This document shows positions 32,999-42,055 of a stretch of 64,000 nt of DNA, in pieces. Made by a program: the position numbers and the translations under genes. The notes below the pieces were generated by a model, which was not told the origin of the DNA, did not search any database, and worked only from the letters and a program-made list of their open reading frames with translations. This DNA comes from a bacterium (GTDB lineage: Bacteria; Oederibacteriota; Muellerivitia; Muellerivitales; Muellerivitaceae). The stretch covers positions 47,914 through 111,913 of the forward strand of contig DASZRK010000040.1 of assembly GCA_035549195.1 (NCBI GenBank). The letters run 5' to 3'. Every line of letters begins with the position of its first letter. Position 1 is the first letter of the stretch.

Positions 32999-33682
32999 TC
33001 AGTGGCGGATGAGGTGGGGCGGGGGAGCGCCCGTCAGGTGATGGGCCAAGTTGTTGAAATAGGTCTCCCAGACCGAAAGTCCGAATTCGAACCCTTGTAA
33101 CACTTCCTTCCAGCCCGTCTCGCTCCCCGCGAAGCCGGCCAGCAAGGCCGTGATCTCCTCAACGTGTTCCGTTTCCAGGACCAGGTGCTTGGTGAAATAT
33201 TCTTGGTCCGCGTCCGGATAGTGGTCCTTCAGGACGGGATAAAGCCTTCCCAGGGCCGGTTGGGCGAGGAATTCCCCGGCGGCCAAAGCGCCCAGGACCG
33301 AACCCGGGTGGGCCTGTTGGAGATAGTCGGTCAGCCGGTTCTTCCAAAGGACGGCGAAAGGGTCCTCGGGAAGGGCGGTCAGGTCGAACCCGGCGGTCCT
33401 GAGGAATTTCCGGTAGATGGCGTGGTGGGTGCGCTCCAAGTCCCCTTCGCCGCTTTCCTGGTAAAGGTTGACGGCCAGGACCAACCGGGCCTTTTCATCC
33501 TCCATACGGCCCGCGCCGGTCGCGATGAGGGACGGGAAGCTCTTGACCAGCAGGTCGAAGCTCAAGAGGAACTTCCGGGAAAGCGCGGGGCTGACATCGG
33601 TTGGGGTCCAAAAGGAAAAGAAGGGCGAACGGTCGACCAAGGCCTCGGTCATTCCTTGGAACTGCGCTTGGATATTTTCCAT
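32999..33682 (-). CDS. Heme-oxygenase-like di-iron protein (HDO/TenA-like)
   Basis: 227 residues from ATG at 33680-33682; the frame opens 54 bases further upstream at a TTG. It has the helical heme-oxygenase-like fold with the HDO-type ligands Glu79-x6-His86, Glu137, and His166-x3-Glu170-x2-His173. Relatives include UndA, SznF and CADD, which oxidise fatty acids, amino acids or make p-aminobenzoate. Substrate unknown. It is convergent with the ferritin-like gene, 9 bases apart. Confidence 0.72.
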   Translation of the reverse strand: MENIQAQFQGMTEALVDRSPFFSFWTPTDVSPALSRKFLLSFDLLVKSFPSLIATGAGRMEDEKARLVLAVNLYQESGEGDLERTHHAIYRKFLRTAGFDLTALPEDPFAVLWKNRLTDYLQQAHPGSVLGALAAGEFLAQPALGRLYPVLKDHYPDADQEYFTKHLVLETEHVEEITALLAGFAGSETGWKEVLQGFEFGLSVWETYFNNLAHHLTGAPPPHLIRH

Positions 33683-33807
33683 GAGAGCTGTGCCTTTGTG
33701 GGGGCGTTGGGGCCAGTATAGGCCCTTTGCCGCCAAAACCTTCCCTGGAGTGCTGACGCTTCCAAGCCCAAAAGGGGACCGGGAACTTAAAAAAATAATG
33801 GAATTGT

Positions 33808-33816
33808 TGGTAAACT
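33808..33816 (+). promoter_or_regulatory. Extended -10 promoter for the 33856 methyltransferase
   Basis: TGGTAAACT has a TG extension and a -10-like TAAACT at 33811-33816, 40 bases before the TTG start at 33856. The surrounding 33785-33820 is AT-rich. No -35 box is clear. Confidence 0.35.
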
Positions 33817-33855
33817 AAGCCCGTTATTGACCGATCCTTGTTCCCTGGAGACCCC

Positions 33856-34653
33856 TTGAAGCCCACCCCTAAAAGCCGCGAGGAATTTTTCAAGGATTAC
33901 CTAGAAAAAACCCCCATTGCCATGGCCTTTTGGCGCTCACTTGAGTGCCATCGGTTCTCCAAGGAGAGACTCGAACATCCGGTACTCGATGTCGGTTGTG
34001 GGGATGGTTTTTTGGCCCGGGTGGCCTTTGGCGGCAACTTGGAAGCGGGTATCGATCTGGACAAGGCCGAGGTGGAAAGGGCGATCGCCAGCAAAAGCTA
34101 CAAAAAGGCCCTTTGCGCAAGTGCCACCGAGATCCCCTTTCCGAAGGGTTCCTTCAAGACCGTGGTCAGCAACTGCGTCCTGGAGCATATCCCGGACCTG
34201 GACAAGGCCCTGAAAGAGATCCACCGGGTCCTCAAGCCCAGGGGGCGCCTGCTCATCACGGTGCCGAGCGAATGCTATTCCAGCGACACCTTTTTCCGCG
34301 GCGTGCTCACCCGAATGGGCCTGAAAGGCCTTGGCAAATGGTACATCGACAACCTCAATAAAACCTTCAAGCATTACCACGTGGACGATGCCGCCACTTG
34401 GACCAAACGCCTCAAGAAGGCCGGGTTCAAGACGGTCAAGACCGATTACATCATCCCTATCCCGACCTTCCACGTCTATGAGCGATGGATGATCCTGGCC
34501 TTTCCTTCCAAGATCTTGAAGGCGTTGTTCGGCCGTTGGGTCCTCGGGCCCCGGGGGCCGGTGAAGTGGTTCGCCTCCAATTGGCTGCGCAAGTCCTTGA
34601 ACGCAGACGGTGGCAAGGGAGCTTGTTACTTCATCGCCGCGCAGAAAGGCTGA
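33856..34653 (+). CDS. Class I SAM-dependent methyltransferase
   Basis: 265 residues from TTG 33856 with TGGAGA at 33845-33850; a TTG at 33838 is a weaker start. Motif I is VLDVGCGDGF, motif II ends in GIDLD, then ATEIPFPKGSF and the post-motif VLEHIPDLDKAL. It resembles the UbiE/BioC-like type found beside glycan genes. The C-terminal third has an amphipathic or re-entrant region. Next gene starts 3 bases downstream. Acceptor unknown; a lipid-linked sugar is plausible from context. Confidence 0.82.
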   Translation: MKPTPKSREEFFKDYLEKTPIAMAFWRSLECHRFSKERLEHPVLDVGCGDGFLARVAFGGNLEAGIDLDKAEVERAIASKSYKKALCASATEIPFPKGSFKTVVSNCVLEHIPDLDKALKEIHRVLKPRGRLLITVPSECYSSDTFFRGVLTRMGLKGLGKWYIDNLNKTFKHYHVDDAATWTKRLKKAGFKTVKTDYIIPIPTFHVYERWMILAFPSKILKALFGRWVLGPRGPVKWFASNWLRKSLNADGGKGACYFIAAQKG

Positions 34654-34656
34654 CCT

Positions 34657-35718
34657 GTGCACGATCATGACGTGGTCCAACGCTGGCGCCATCCCGCGGT
34701 CCTGATCTTTTTCCTGGGTGGCCTTCTGGGAGCGGCCCTCAACCTGGCCGTCACCCTTTTCCTGGTCAACCACCGGGGGTTGAATTCGGCCCCGGCATTC
34801 GCCATAGGCACTTTCCTGAACCAGGTCTTCCATTACATCTATTACAACGTTGTTTATGTGAACCAAGAGATCCGCATGCGCACTTCTTGGGGCTTGCATC
34901 TTTTCATGAGCTTCTGGGTCTCCGTGGGCGCGGGAGTGATGCTTTGGTTGTTCCAGTTCCAAGGCTTCGGCTTGATGGAAGCTCTGATCTCCTGCCTTTT
35001 CATTCTGGCCGCCTCCAACGCCCTATTGAACCGTATCTCCACCTTCAGCTCGGCCAAGATGGCCGAAGTGGAATACCGGGAAATGGACGAGGACTACTAC
35101 GACGAGATGTCCGACGAGACCAAGGTCAGCAAGTTCCGGGCCTGGTACCATCGCTCCCGCTATGAACGCTTGACGAAGTTCGTGTCCGACCACTTCAAGA
35201 AGGGCATGAAGATGGCGGACCTGGGTTGCGGCAATTGCCGTTGGAACATCCACCAACTGCCGGTTTTCGGGGTGGATATCAACCAAAAGATGCTGGCTTG
35301 GGCCAAGAAGAACAAGCGTCTAGCCGGTTTCAGGGTGGCCGCCGATCTCTCCAAGACCGGATTGAAACCCAAGAGCCTGGACGTGGTCCTGATGTCGGAG
35401 GTCCTGGAACACGTGTTCAACCATCAGGAAGTGCTCGGCGAAGTGCGCCGTATCCTCAAGGACAAGGGGACCTTCCTCGTGACCGTTCCCTACGACTTTT
35501 TCCTGGGCCCCTTCTTCATCCTGTTCAACCTGAACTGCCTTTGGATGGGTTATGTGAAGGGAAGCGTGTACCACAAGTACCGTTGTGGGCATATCCACCA
35601 CTTCACCAAGTCCCGCCTGAGGGCGACACTGGCGGAGAACGGCTTCACGCTGGAAAAGATCTTCGTGGTGAACGGTCTCCTGCTCTACGCCTCTGCCCGT
35701 AAAACAGGGGGTTCCTGA
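34657..35718 (+). CDS. GtrA-like membrane domain fused to a SAM methyltransferase
   Basis: 353 residues from GTG 34657. Residues ~14-125 are four membrane helices of GtrA type (FFLGGLLGAALNLAVT opening, an FLNQVFHYIYYNVVYV segment). After a charged linker, residues ~170-350 are a class I methyltransferase (MADLGCGNCRWN, VFGVDINQ, SEVLEHVFNHQEVL). GtrA proteins help flip or use polyprenyl-phosphate-glucose. The fusion suggests methylation of a lipid-linked saccharide near the membrane. Both domains look complete. Confidence 0.78.
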   Translation: MHDHDVVQRWRHPAVLIFFLGGLLGAALNLAVTLFLVNHRGLNSAPAFAIGTFLNQVFHYIYYNVVYVNQEIRMRTSWGLHLFMSFWVSVGAGVMLWLFQFQGFGLMEALISCLFILAASNALLNRISTFSSAKMAEVEYREMDEDYYDEMSDETKVSKFRAWYHRSRYERLTKFVSDHFKKGMKMADLGCGNCRWNIHQLPVFGVDINQKMLAWAKKNKRLAGFRVAADLSKTGLKPKSLDVVLMSEVLEHVFNHQEVLGEVRRILKDKGTFLVTVPYDFFLGPFFILFNLNCLWMGYVKGSVYHKYRCGHIHHFTKSRLRATLAENGFTLEKIFVVNGLLLYASARKTGGS

Positions 35719-35794
35719 GGCCGGCTTCTGGAGGCACACCCTTTGTGTTATTCTTGGGTCGTCTCGCCGGTCATCCCTCCAAAAAGCAGGTCCC

Positions 35795-36280
35795 ATGCCC
35801 ATTTCCCCATCGGTCAAGCTCGGCAAGAACGTCGCGATCCCCCAACCCGACCTGGTCAATCTCTATGGTTGCGAAGTCGGCGACGATTCCAAGGTGGGGG
35901 CTTTCGTGGAGATCCAAAAAGGCGCCCGGGTGGGCCGCTCCTGTAAGATCTCGAGCCATAGTTTCCTGTGTGAGGGAGTGACCCTTGAGGATGGAGTTTT
36001 CGTGGGACACGGGGTCCTCTTCACCAATGATCCCTATCCCCGGGCCACGACAGGGGGCCGACTCCAAACGGAGGAAGACTGGAAGGTCGTACCCACCTTG
36101 ATCCGGGAAGGTGCCTCCCTGGGGAGCGGGGCGGTCATCCTGTGCGGCTTGACCATCGGCCGGGGCGCCCTGGTGGGTGCGGGCGCGGTGGTGACCAAGG
36201 ACGTGCCGGACCATGCGATCGTCGTGGGGATCCCTGCCAGGGTGGTCGGCGACACGCGTGACCGGAAGGGAAGATCATGA
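35795..36280 (+). CDS. wbpD: Left-handed beta-helix N-acetyltransferase, WbpD/WlbB-like
   Basis: 161 residues with hexapeptide repeats through most of the length (VGDDSKVGAFVEIQKGARVG and LCEGVTLEDGVFVGHGV). The TNDPYPRA loop with the preceding GHGVLF is typical of WlbB/WbpD. WbpD acetylates the 3-amino group of UDP-2-acetamido-3-amino-2,3-dideoxyglucuronic acid. The following genes encode WbpB- and WbpE-like enzymes, which supports the call. Stop overlaps the next start. Confidence 0.82.
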   Translation: MPISPSVKLGKNVAIPQPDLVNLYGCEVGDDSKVGAFVEIQKGARVGRSCKISSHSFLCEGVTLEDGVFVGHGVLFTNDPYPRATTGGRLQTEEDWKVVPTLIREGASLGSGAVILCGLTIGRGALVGAGAVVTKDVPDHAIVVGIPARVVGDTRDRKGRS

Positions 36281-37305
36281 TCTCCATTGGCGTGGTGGGC
36301 TACGGCTACTGGGGCCCTAATTTGGTCCGTAATTTCATGGAGAATGAAGATCTCCAGGTCACGATGGTCGCTGACCTAAAGCCCGAGAACCTGGCCAAGG
36401 CCAAGAAACGCTATCCTTCATTACGCACCACATCCCGTCCTGAGGATCTGTTGGAGGACCCCTCCCTGCAGGCGATCGCCATTGCCACGCCGGTTTTCAC
36501 GCACTTTGACCTGGGCTTGAAGGCCTTGAAGGCCGGCAAACATGTCTTCATGGAAAAACCCTTGGCCTCCAATTCCCAGGAGGCCTACCAATTGGTCCAG
36601 GAGGCCGCCCGGAGGGGATTGGTCCTTTTCGTGGACCACACGTTCCTCTACACGGGGGCGGTGCGCAAGATCAAGGAGATGGTGGCTACGGGGAAACTGG
36701 GAAAGGTCCACTATTACGATTCGGTCCGCGTCAATCTGGGGCTCTTCCAGCACGATATCAACGTCCTCTGGGACCTGGCGGTTCACGACCTCTCCATCAT
36801 GGACCACTTGTTGGACCGGAGGCCCACTGCCATCTCGGCCACCGGCATCGCCCATGTGCCCAAGGAGCCGGAGAACATCGCCTACCTTACCTGTTTCTTC
36901 GAGGATGACCTGATCGCCCACATCCATGCCAATTGGTTGGCGCCCGTCAAGATCCGTAAGACCCTTATCGGAGGCGATAAACAGATGATCGTCTATGACG
37001 ACGTGGAACCCACCGAGAAAGTGAAGGTGTACGACAAGGGGATCACCCTGACCGGTGATCCGGAGGGTCTTTACAAGATGCTGGTCAGTTATCGGCTTGG
37101 AGACGTTTGGTCCCCCAAGCTGGATACTACGGAAGCGCTGAGCCTGGAGGCGGACGCTTTCGCCGAGGCGATCCTGAAAGGGTCCCGCCCCCTCTCGGAT
37201 GGCGTGGCGGGGCTACGTATCGTGCATATCCTGGAAGCGGCCTCCCGGTCCATGGCCCAGAAGGGCAACCCAGTGACCCTGGACTGGAAGCAATTCGGCC
37301 TATGA
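36277..37305 (+). CDS. wbpB: Gfo/Idh/MocA oxidoreductase, WbpB/WlbA-like UDP-GlcNAcA 3-dehydrogenase
   Basis: 342 residues. The N-terminal NAD motif is VVGYGYWGPNLVRNF, the catalytic-region signature is MEKPLA near residue 92 (Glu-Lys-Pro), and LAVHDLSIMDHLL supplies the downstream His. It oxidises C3 of UDP-GlcNAc uronate in the family role. It overlaps wbpD by 4 bases and wbpE by 4 bases, so the three are translated together. Confidence 0.83.
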   Translation: MISIGVVGYGYWGPNLVRNFMENEDLQVTMVADLKPENLAKAKKRYPSLRTTSRPEDLLEDPSLQAIAIATPVFTHFDLGLKALKAGKHVFMEKPLASNSQEAYQLVQEAARRGLVLFVDHTFLYTGAVRKIKEMVATGKLGKVHYYDSVRVNLGLFQHDINVLWDLAVHDLSIMDHLLDRRPTAISATGIAHVPKEPENIAYLTCFFEDDLIAHIHANWLAPVKIRKTLIGGDKQMIVYDDVEPTEKVKVYDKGITLTGDPEGLYKMLVSYRLGDVWSPKLDTTEALSLEADAFAEAILKGSRPLSDGVAGLRIVHILEAASRSMAQKGNPVTLDWKQFGL

Positions 37306-38411
37306 TCCCTTACCTGGACCTGAAGGCCCAATACCGTTCGATCCAAGCTGAGATCGGGGAGGCGGTAGCCCGTGTGCTGGAGAGCGGACATTATGTCCTG
37401 GGGCCCGAAGTGGCCGCCTTTGAACAGGCCTTCGCCGCCTATTGCGGGACACGCCATTGCGTTGCGGTCAATTCCGGTACCAGTGCCCTGCAAATGGCCC
37501 TTTTGGCCGCCGGCGTGGGGCCGGGGGATGAGGTCATCACCACGCCGCTCACCTTCGTGGCCACCGCCGCCGCCGTCCTTTATGTCGGCGCGAGGCCGGT
37601 CTTCGTGGACGTCGATCCCGCCACCCTTAACCTGGATCCGGCCAAGGTCATTGCGGCCGTCGGTCCCCGGACCAAGGTGATCCTGCCGGTGCATCTCCAC
37701 GGCCGCCCTGCCGAGATGGGTCCGCTCCTGGATATCTCGGACCAAAGTGGCATCCCGGTGATCGAAGATGCCGCCCAGGCCCATGGAGCCGAATACAAGG
37801 GGAAGCGGGTGGGCGGCCTGGGTTTGGCGGGTTGTTTCAGCTTTTACCCGGGCAAGAACCTGGGGGCCTACGGAGAAGGAGGGGCGGTGACGACCAATGA
37901 TGAAGCCCTGGCCAAAAAGGTCCGGTCGCTTCGCGATTGGGGGGCCGAGAAACGTTACCATCACGATCTAGCGGGGTTCAATGGACGCATGGAGGCCTTG
38001 CAAGGGGCGATCCTGGGCGTGAAGTTGAAATACATTGAGAAATGGACCGAAGCCCGACGGGGTCTTGCGAAACTCTACGACGAAAAGTTGGAGGGGCTTC
38101 CCCTGGCGATCCCCCGAAACCCTCCCCATCTACGGTCGGTCCATCATGTCTACGCGGTGCGGGTGGAAAAGAGGGACGCCCTCCAGGAATTCTTGAGCGG
38201 CAGGGGTATCCAGACCAACATCCACTACCCCATCCCGGTGCATCTGCAGAAGGCCTACGCCCATTTGGGACATGGGCTCGGGGAATTCCCCTTGGCCGAA
38301 AAAGCCTGTTCCCAGCTCCTTTCCCTGCCCCTTTACCCCGAAATGACCGGGGCCCAAGTGGATGAAGTGGTCGCGGGCATAAAGGAAGGGTTGGCGATGG
38401 GGAAGGGCTAG
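37302..38411 (+). CDS. wbpE: DegT/DnrJ/EryC1-type aminotransferase, WbpE/WlbC-like
   Basis: 369 residues from ATG 37302. The PLP lysine is in SFYPGKNLGAYGEGG; other family blocks are NSGTSALQMALLAAGVGPGDEVITTP, EDAAQAHGAEYKGKRVG and a HYPIPVHLQKAY C-terminal block. In the WbpB-E-D route it adds the 3-amino group to the 3-keto sugar nucleotide. WbpA (6-dehydrogenase) and WbpI (epimerase) are not in the window. Confidence 0.85.
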   Translation: MIPYLDLKAQYRSIQAEIGEAVARVLESGHYVLGPEVAAFEQAFAAYCGTRHCVAVNSGTSALQMALLAAGVGPGDEVITTPLTFVATAAAVLYVGARPVFVDVDPATLNLDPAKVIAAVGPRTKVILPVHLHGRPAEMGPLLDISDQSGIPVIEDAAQAHGAEYKGKRVGGLGLAGCFSFYPGKNLGAYGEGGAVTTNDEALAKKVRSLRDWGAEKRYHHDLAGFNGRMEALQGAILGVKLKYIEKWTEARRGLAKLYDEKLEGLPLAIPRNPPHLRSVHHVYAVRVEKRDALQEFLSGRGIQTNIHYPIPVHLQKAYAHLGHGLGEFPLAEKACSQLLSLPLYPEMTGAQVDEVVAGIKEGLAMGKG

Positions 38412-39139
38412 CGTCCGGGTTTGAGCCGGTAAGTCCAGAAAACCCAGGCTAATTTGATCGTCTCTACGGCGGCCCGGTAGACGGATCTCGGGCTCGCTCC
38501 CTTGGCCTTTCCCCCGACGCGTCGGTGGTAGATCGAGGGAACTTGCAGGGCCCGGGCACCGTCCGCCAACAGTTTCGCGCAGATCTCGCTCTCGATCAGG
38601 GAACTTTGCAGGCGCAGGTCCAGCTTCGATAACTTACTGCGTTTGTACACCTTTACCCAATTCACGTCCTTTAGTTCCATCCCCAGGACCAGACGATTCA
38701 TGGCCCGGTTGGTCCGCGATAGTAAACGACGGTAGGGGCTGTAACCGACCTGATTTTTCCGGAAAAAGGAGACGAAAGTGTCCTGGTCGACCCGTGCGAA
38801 GGGAAGCAATTCCTCCACGTCGAACTGCCCATCAGCGGGGACCGCACAGACATTCTCATAACGGGCGTTTAAATATCCGTCCCGGAGGGTGCGTCCGATG
38901 CCCTGGTTGACGGGATGAAATAACGCGCGGGTCCCTGGGGTCGCCCGAACGAAGCGCCGGATGATCCGCGCCGAACCATCCGTACTCCCGTCATCCACGA
39001 TCAAGAGCTCCTTTTGGGCGCCCGCGATACGGGAAAGGACCCTCCAGGACGATCGAGCGACCTCTTGGACCGTGGCCTCCTCGTTATAACAAAAAAGGAC
39101 GATGGACCAACTTTGTCGGGGGCGGCGGGTGGAGGACAT
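38408..39139 (-). CDS. GT2 family glycosyltransferase (dolichol-phosphate-sugar synthase-like)
   Basis: 243 residues. N-terminal GT-A motif SIVLFCYNEE, then LLIVDDGSTDGSARII (nucleotide-binding Asp pair) and a PADGQFD motif in place of DxD. There is no C-terminal membrane helix pair, so it acts as a soluble or peripheral enzyme. The sequence order is of the DPM1-like group that makes polyprenyl-phosphate sugars. It is convergent with wbpE and divergent from the NHL gene. Confidence 0.8.
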   Translation of the reverse strand: MSSTRRPRQSWSIVLFCYNEEATVQEVARSSWRVLSRIAGAQKELLIVDDGSTDGSARIIRRFVRATPGTRALFHPVNQGIGRTLRDGYLNARYENVCAVPADGQFDVEELLPFARVDQDTFVSFFRKNQVGYSPYRRLLSRTNRAMNRLVLGMELKDVNWVKVYKRSKLSKLDLRLQSSLIESEICAKLLADGARALQVPSIYHRRVGGKAKGASPRSVYRAAVETIKLAWVFWTYRLKPGR

Positions 39140-39272
39140 GTCGGTCCAAGTTTAAAAACTTTTCGATGATCCGCCAACTTCATTCAGGAAGAGGACGCAT
39201 ATTCCTTTTCGGCCCCCGAAGGGTGATATATGCTACTGCCCGACGCATCAGACCGGTCCGGAAGGAAACGTC

Positions 39273-40272
39273 ATGGCGACCCGAAAGAAGGCCACGCGAA
39301 GGGCCAAGGTGAAATCGACCTCATCCCCTGTCTCCGTGGTTCCCACCGCTTCCCCTATTTTTTCAGGCATGGCCGTCGCCATCATCGTCCTGCTGACGGT
39401 GGTCCTTTACGAGATCATCATCCATTTGCACCATACCCAGCCCTTCCACGAATTCCGGGTAAGGATGCTGGCCCGTGTCCTGGGTGAGCACCAAGCCTGC
39501 GGACCCTTCGAAGGGTCGGGCATATCCTCCCTCGGAAAGGACAGGATCGTGGTGGGGGATTCCAAGAATGGCCGTCTGCTGGTCTTTGACCGCAAGGGGA
39601 AATTGCTGAACGTCTGGGGAAATAAGGGGGATGGTCTTTTGGGATTCCGGGATCCTTCGAGTATCATGCCTGACGGTCATGGTGGGATCTATGTGGCGGA
39701 ATCGGGAAGGGACCTTCGGGATATCAACGCGGGCGGCAAGGTGGCCCTCCAGATCCCCTTCTCGAAGATCACCGGGACCGATGGCCGAACCATCCTTTTC
39801 GACGGGGAACGACTGTTGTCGACGGACACGGGGAACGCCCGAGTTGTCTGGATGACCCCGGATACCAAGCACAGCGCCTCCTGGGGGGGGCCGGGGGGAC
39901 GGCCCGGGTCAGTTCCAGGAACCGACCGTTTTAGCCACCGACGGACAGCGCCACTATTTCGTGGCGGATGCCAAGAGCGGGCGGATCGAAGTATTGGACG
40001 AGAACGGCGGACCGGTCCGGTCCATGGTTTGCCAAGGCCGGATCATCGCCATGACGGTGGACCGGAAAGGCCGGGTCTACGCGGCCACCGATGTGGACAC
40101 GGGTTCGGTCCAGGTCTTCGGACCTTCGGGGGAATCCCTGGGTGTCCTGAGGGACCAGGATGGTTTCGGCGAATGGTTCTCAGGTATCCGTTCGATGAAC
40201 ATGGGTCCCGACGATACCCTTTTGTTCACCGCCTATAACCGGGCCTTCCTCTTCCAAGTCCCCGGGAATTGA
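39273..40272 (+). pseudogene. Membrane-anchored NHL propeller protein, interrupted by a +1 frameshift at a G8 tract
   Basis: The frame from ATG 39273 encodes a basic N-tail, one membrane helix near residues 32-50 and NHL-type propeller blades, then leaves frame at a run of eight G residues (39883-39890). The continuation lies in the +1 frame to the stop at 40270-40272. Deleting one G restores W-G-G-R-G-D-G-P-G-Q, which aligns with the paralogue at 44865 (W-G-R-R-G-T-G-E-G-E). The repaired protein would be about 332 residues, matching the 335 of that paralogue. Either an assembly error or a phase-variable tract. Confidence 0.78.
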
Positions 40273-40287
40273 GCCGGTCCCGGAAGT

Positions 40288-41832
40288 TCAGTCCGCCCTG
40301 TTGACGGTTTCGCGATCGAAGAACCGGCCTTCCCGCCTCAAACGCGCCTCAAGCTCCCCACCGCGCCGCACCAATAGGGCGTAACGCTTGTCGATGGGGT
40401 AGTACCTCCAAAGATCGTAATCCTTGAAATAGGTCGGCCGATATTCGGCGTAAACGATGTTGTCCAGTACGACCAGTTGGGGTTTGTGGGCCGCCTGATC
40501 CGCCAGGAACCTTGAATTCAACCGTTCCGCCAAAGGACCGATCTTGAAAGGATAGATATAGGTAAGTCCGGTGGGGGGATCCGCCTCCGCATAGAAATAA
40601 AGGGGCGTTTCGTTGCCGAAGTGGAGGAAAGTTTCACCAGGCTTGAGGATGCCCTTCAACGAATGGGCCAGGTCGTAGGCGAGCAGGAAGTGATCGTGAT
40701 ATTTCCGGTCCGACCATTGGTGCGAACTCAATGAATAGAAACCGACCTCGTGAGGAACGATGAGCCAGAGGCAAGCCAGCGCCGGAAGGGGTGTTAGACC
40801 CTTCAACCAGCCTCCCACCACGACAATGGCCATACCCCCACCCAGGGCCAGCAGGGGCAGCCATAATTGGTAATAATGGGGCAGGAACTGGCCTGAACTG
40901 GCCACGAAGAGGAAAGTGCCGGCCAGATAGGCCAAGAAGAAGAGCCATAGGTTTCCCAAACGCCGCAGACTTCCCAGCGCGGCCAGGACAATGAGGACGA
41001 CAGTTGGGCCAAGGAACCGGCTGAAATCGGGGAAGAGGTTCTGGGGCCAAAAACCCATGGCCAAGTTCACCAAGGTCGGCCTTTGGGTGGAATAGAACTT
41101 GTTGAAGACGAAGACGGCATCGTAGAAATCTTGGAACCGACCCACGGCGAAGAAGTAGAGGAAGCAGACCGCCCAAAGGACCAAGGAAGGGATCAGGAGC
41201 CAAAGGAAGGACCTTAGGGCTTGTGAAAGCCTTTTACCCCCCCTTTCGACCGTCCAAATGACGGCCGGAAAAAGGATGATATAAAGGAAGGCTTGGGGTT
41301 TGTAGAACCCCGCTAGGGCAAGGAAAGATCCGGCCAAGGCGAGGTGCCGCGAGGTCCTTCCATCGGGAACGATATAGACCAGTGTCCATACCAAGGCCGC
41401 ATTGATGAAAGTCTCAACATTTGGTTGATTGGCCTCGAAGGACATGTCCGAACAGATGCAGGTCCAAAGTGCGGCGGCCCAGAATCCGGCCTGGGGACCG
41501 AGAGTGGAAGATCCAAGGCGATAGAGCCCGACGAGGGTCAGGATGGTCCCCAAAAGACCCAGAAAGAAGAATTCCTGCTGACCGTAACCGGTGACGAGTT
41601 CCGCCAGGGCATAGGTCAAATGGATGGCGGGGGGCTTGTGGTCCCAGAGATCGCTGTAAAGAACCCGGCCATGGAGCAGCCCGTGAGCGGTCACCGCGTA
41701 GACCGCCAAATCCCTTTCGATGGGCTCGTCGAAGGTATGGAGCCGGGCGGCCGAGATGATGGAGATGAAAGCCAAGAGGGCTACCCAGTGCGGCCAGAGG
41801 GCATGGGATTTCAAGAGGTCTTTCGTCGGCAT
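40288..41832 (-). CDS. GT39/ArnT-like membrane glycosyltransferase (PMT_2 type)
   Basis: 514 residues with 10-11 membrane helices. The first loop has DEPIERDLAVYAVTAHGLLHG and a SDLWDHKPPAIH segment, both standard in this GT-C group. A periplasmic C-terminal part follows residue ~380. It uses a polyprenyl-phosphate sugar donor in relatives. It has no PA14-like end, unlike the + strand array next to it. Convergent with the NHL gene and divergent from the array. Confidence 0.78.
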   Translation of the reverse strand: MPTKDLLKSHALWPHWVALLAFISIISAARLHTFDEPIERDLAVYAVTAHGLLHGRVLYSDLWDHKPPAIHLTYALAELVTGYGQQEFFFLGLLGTILTLVGLYRLGSSTLGPQAGFWAAALWTCICSDMSFEANQPNVETFINAALVWTLVYIVPDGRTSRHLALAGSFLALAGFYKPQAFLYIILFPAVIWTVERGGKRLSQALRSFLWLLIPSLVLWAVCFLYFFAVGRFQDFYDAVFVFNKFYSTQRPTLVNLAMGFWPQNLFPDFSRFLGPTVVLIVLAALGSLRRLGNLWLFFLAYLAGTFLFVASSGQFLPHYYQLWLPLLALGGGMAIVVVGGWLKGLTPLPALACLWLIVPHEVGFYSLSSHQWSDRKYHDHFLLAYDLAHSLKGILKPGETFLHFGNETPLYFYAEADPPTGLTYIYPFKIGPLAERLNSRFLADQAAHKPQLVVLDNIVYAEYRPTYFKDYDLWRYYPIDKRYALLVRRGGELEARLRREGRFFDRETVNRAD

Positions 41833-41984
41833 GTGGTCCCACCTTTCCGGGCGGCGTTCCTTTAAAAAGCGCGGTCCCTCCGCGCATCAAGGCGACCCTT
41901 TATACCACAGACCCAAGGACCCTGCATGGCTTCCCCGTGGGACGGTACGCTGCGAAATTGATCCATTCCATAAAGGCGATGGGA

Positions 41985-41990
41985 TAGAAT
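41985..41990 (+). promoter_or_regulatory. Possible -10 element for the 42056 gene
   Basis: TAGAAT lies in the 223-base divergent intergenic region, 66 bases before the preferred TTG start at 42056. No good -35 box at normal spacing (the nearest TTGATC is 21 bases upstream). Confidence 0.3.
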
Positions 41991-42055
41991 GACGACCGTT
42001 CGCGTCGATGCGTGTCCAGAACAAGTTGTCGATCCCAAGCGGGGAGTCCATCCGA

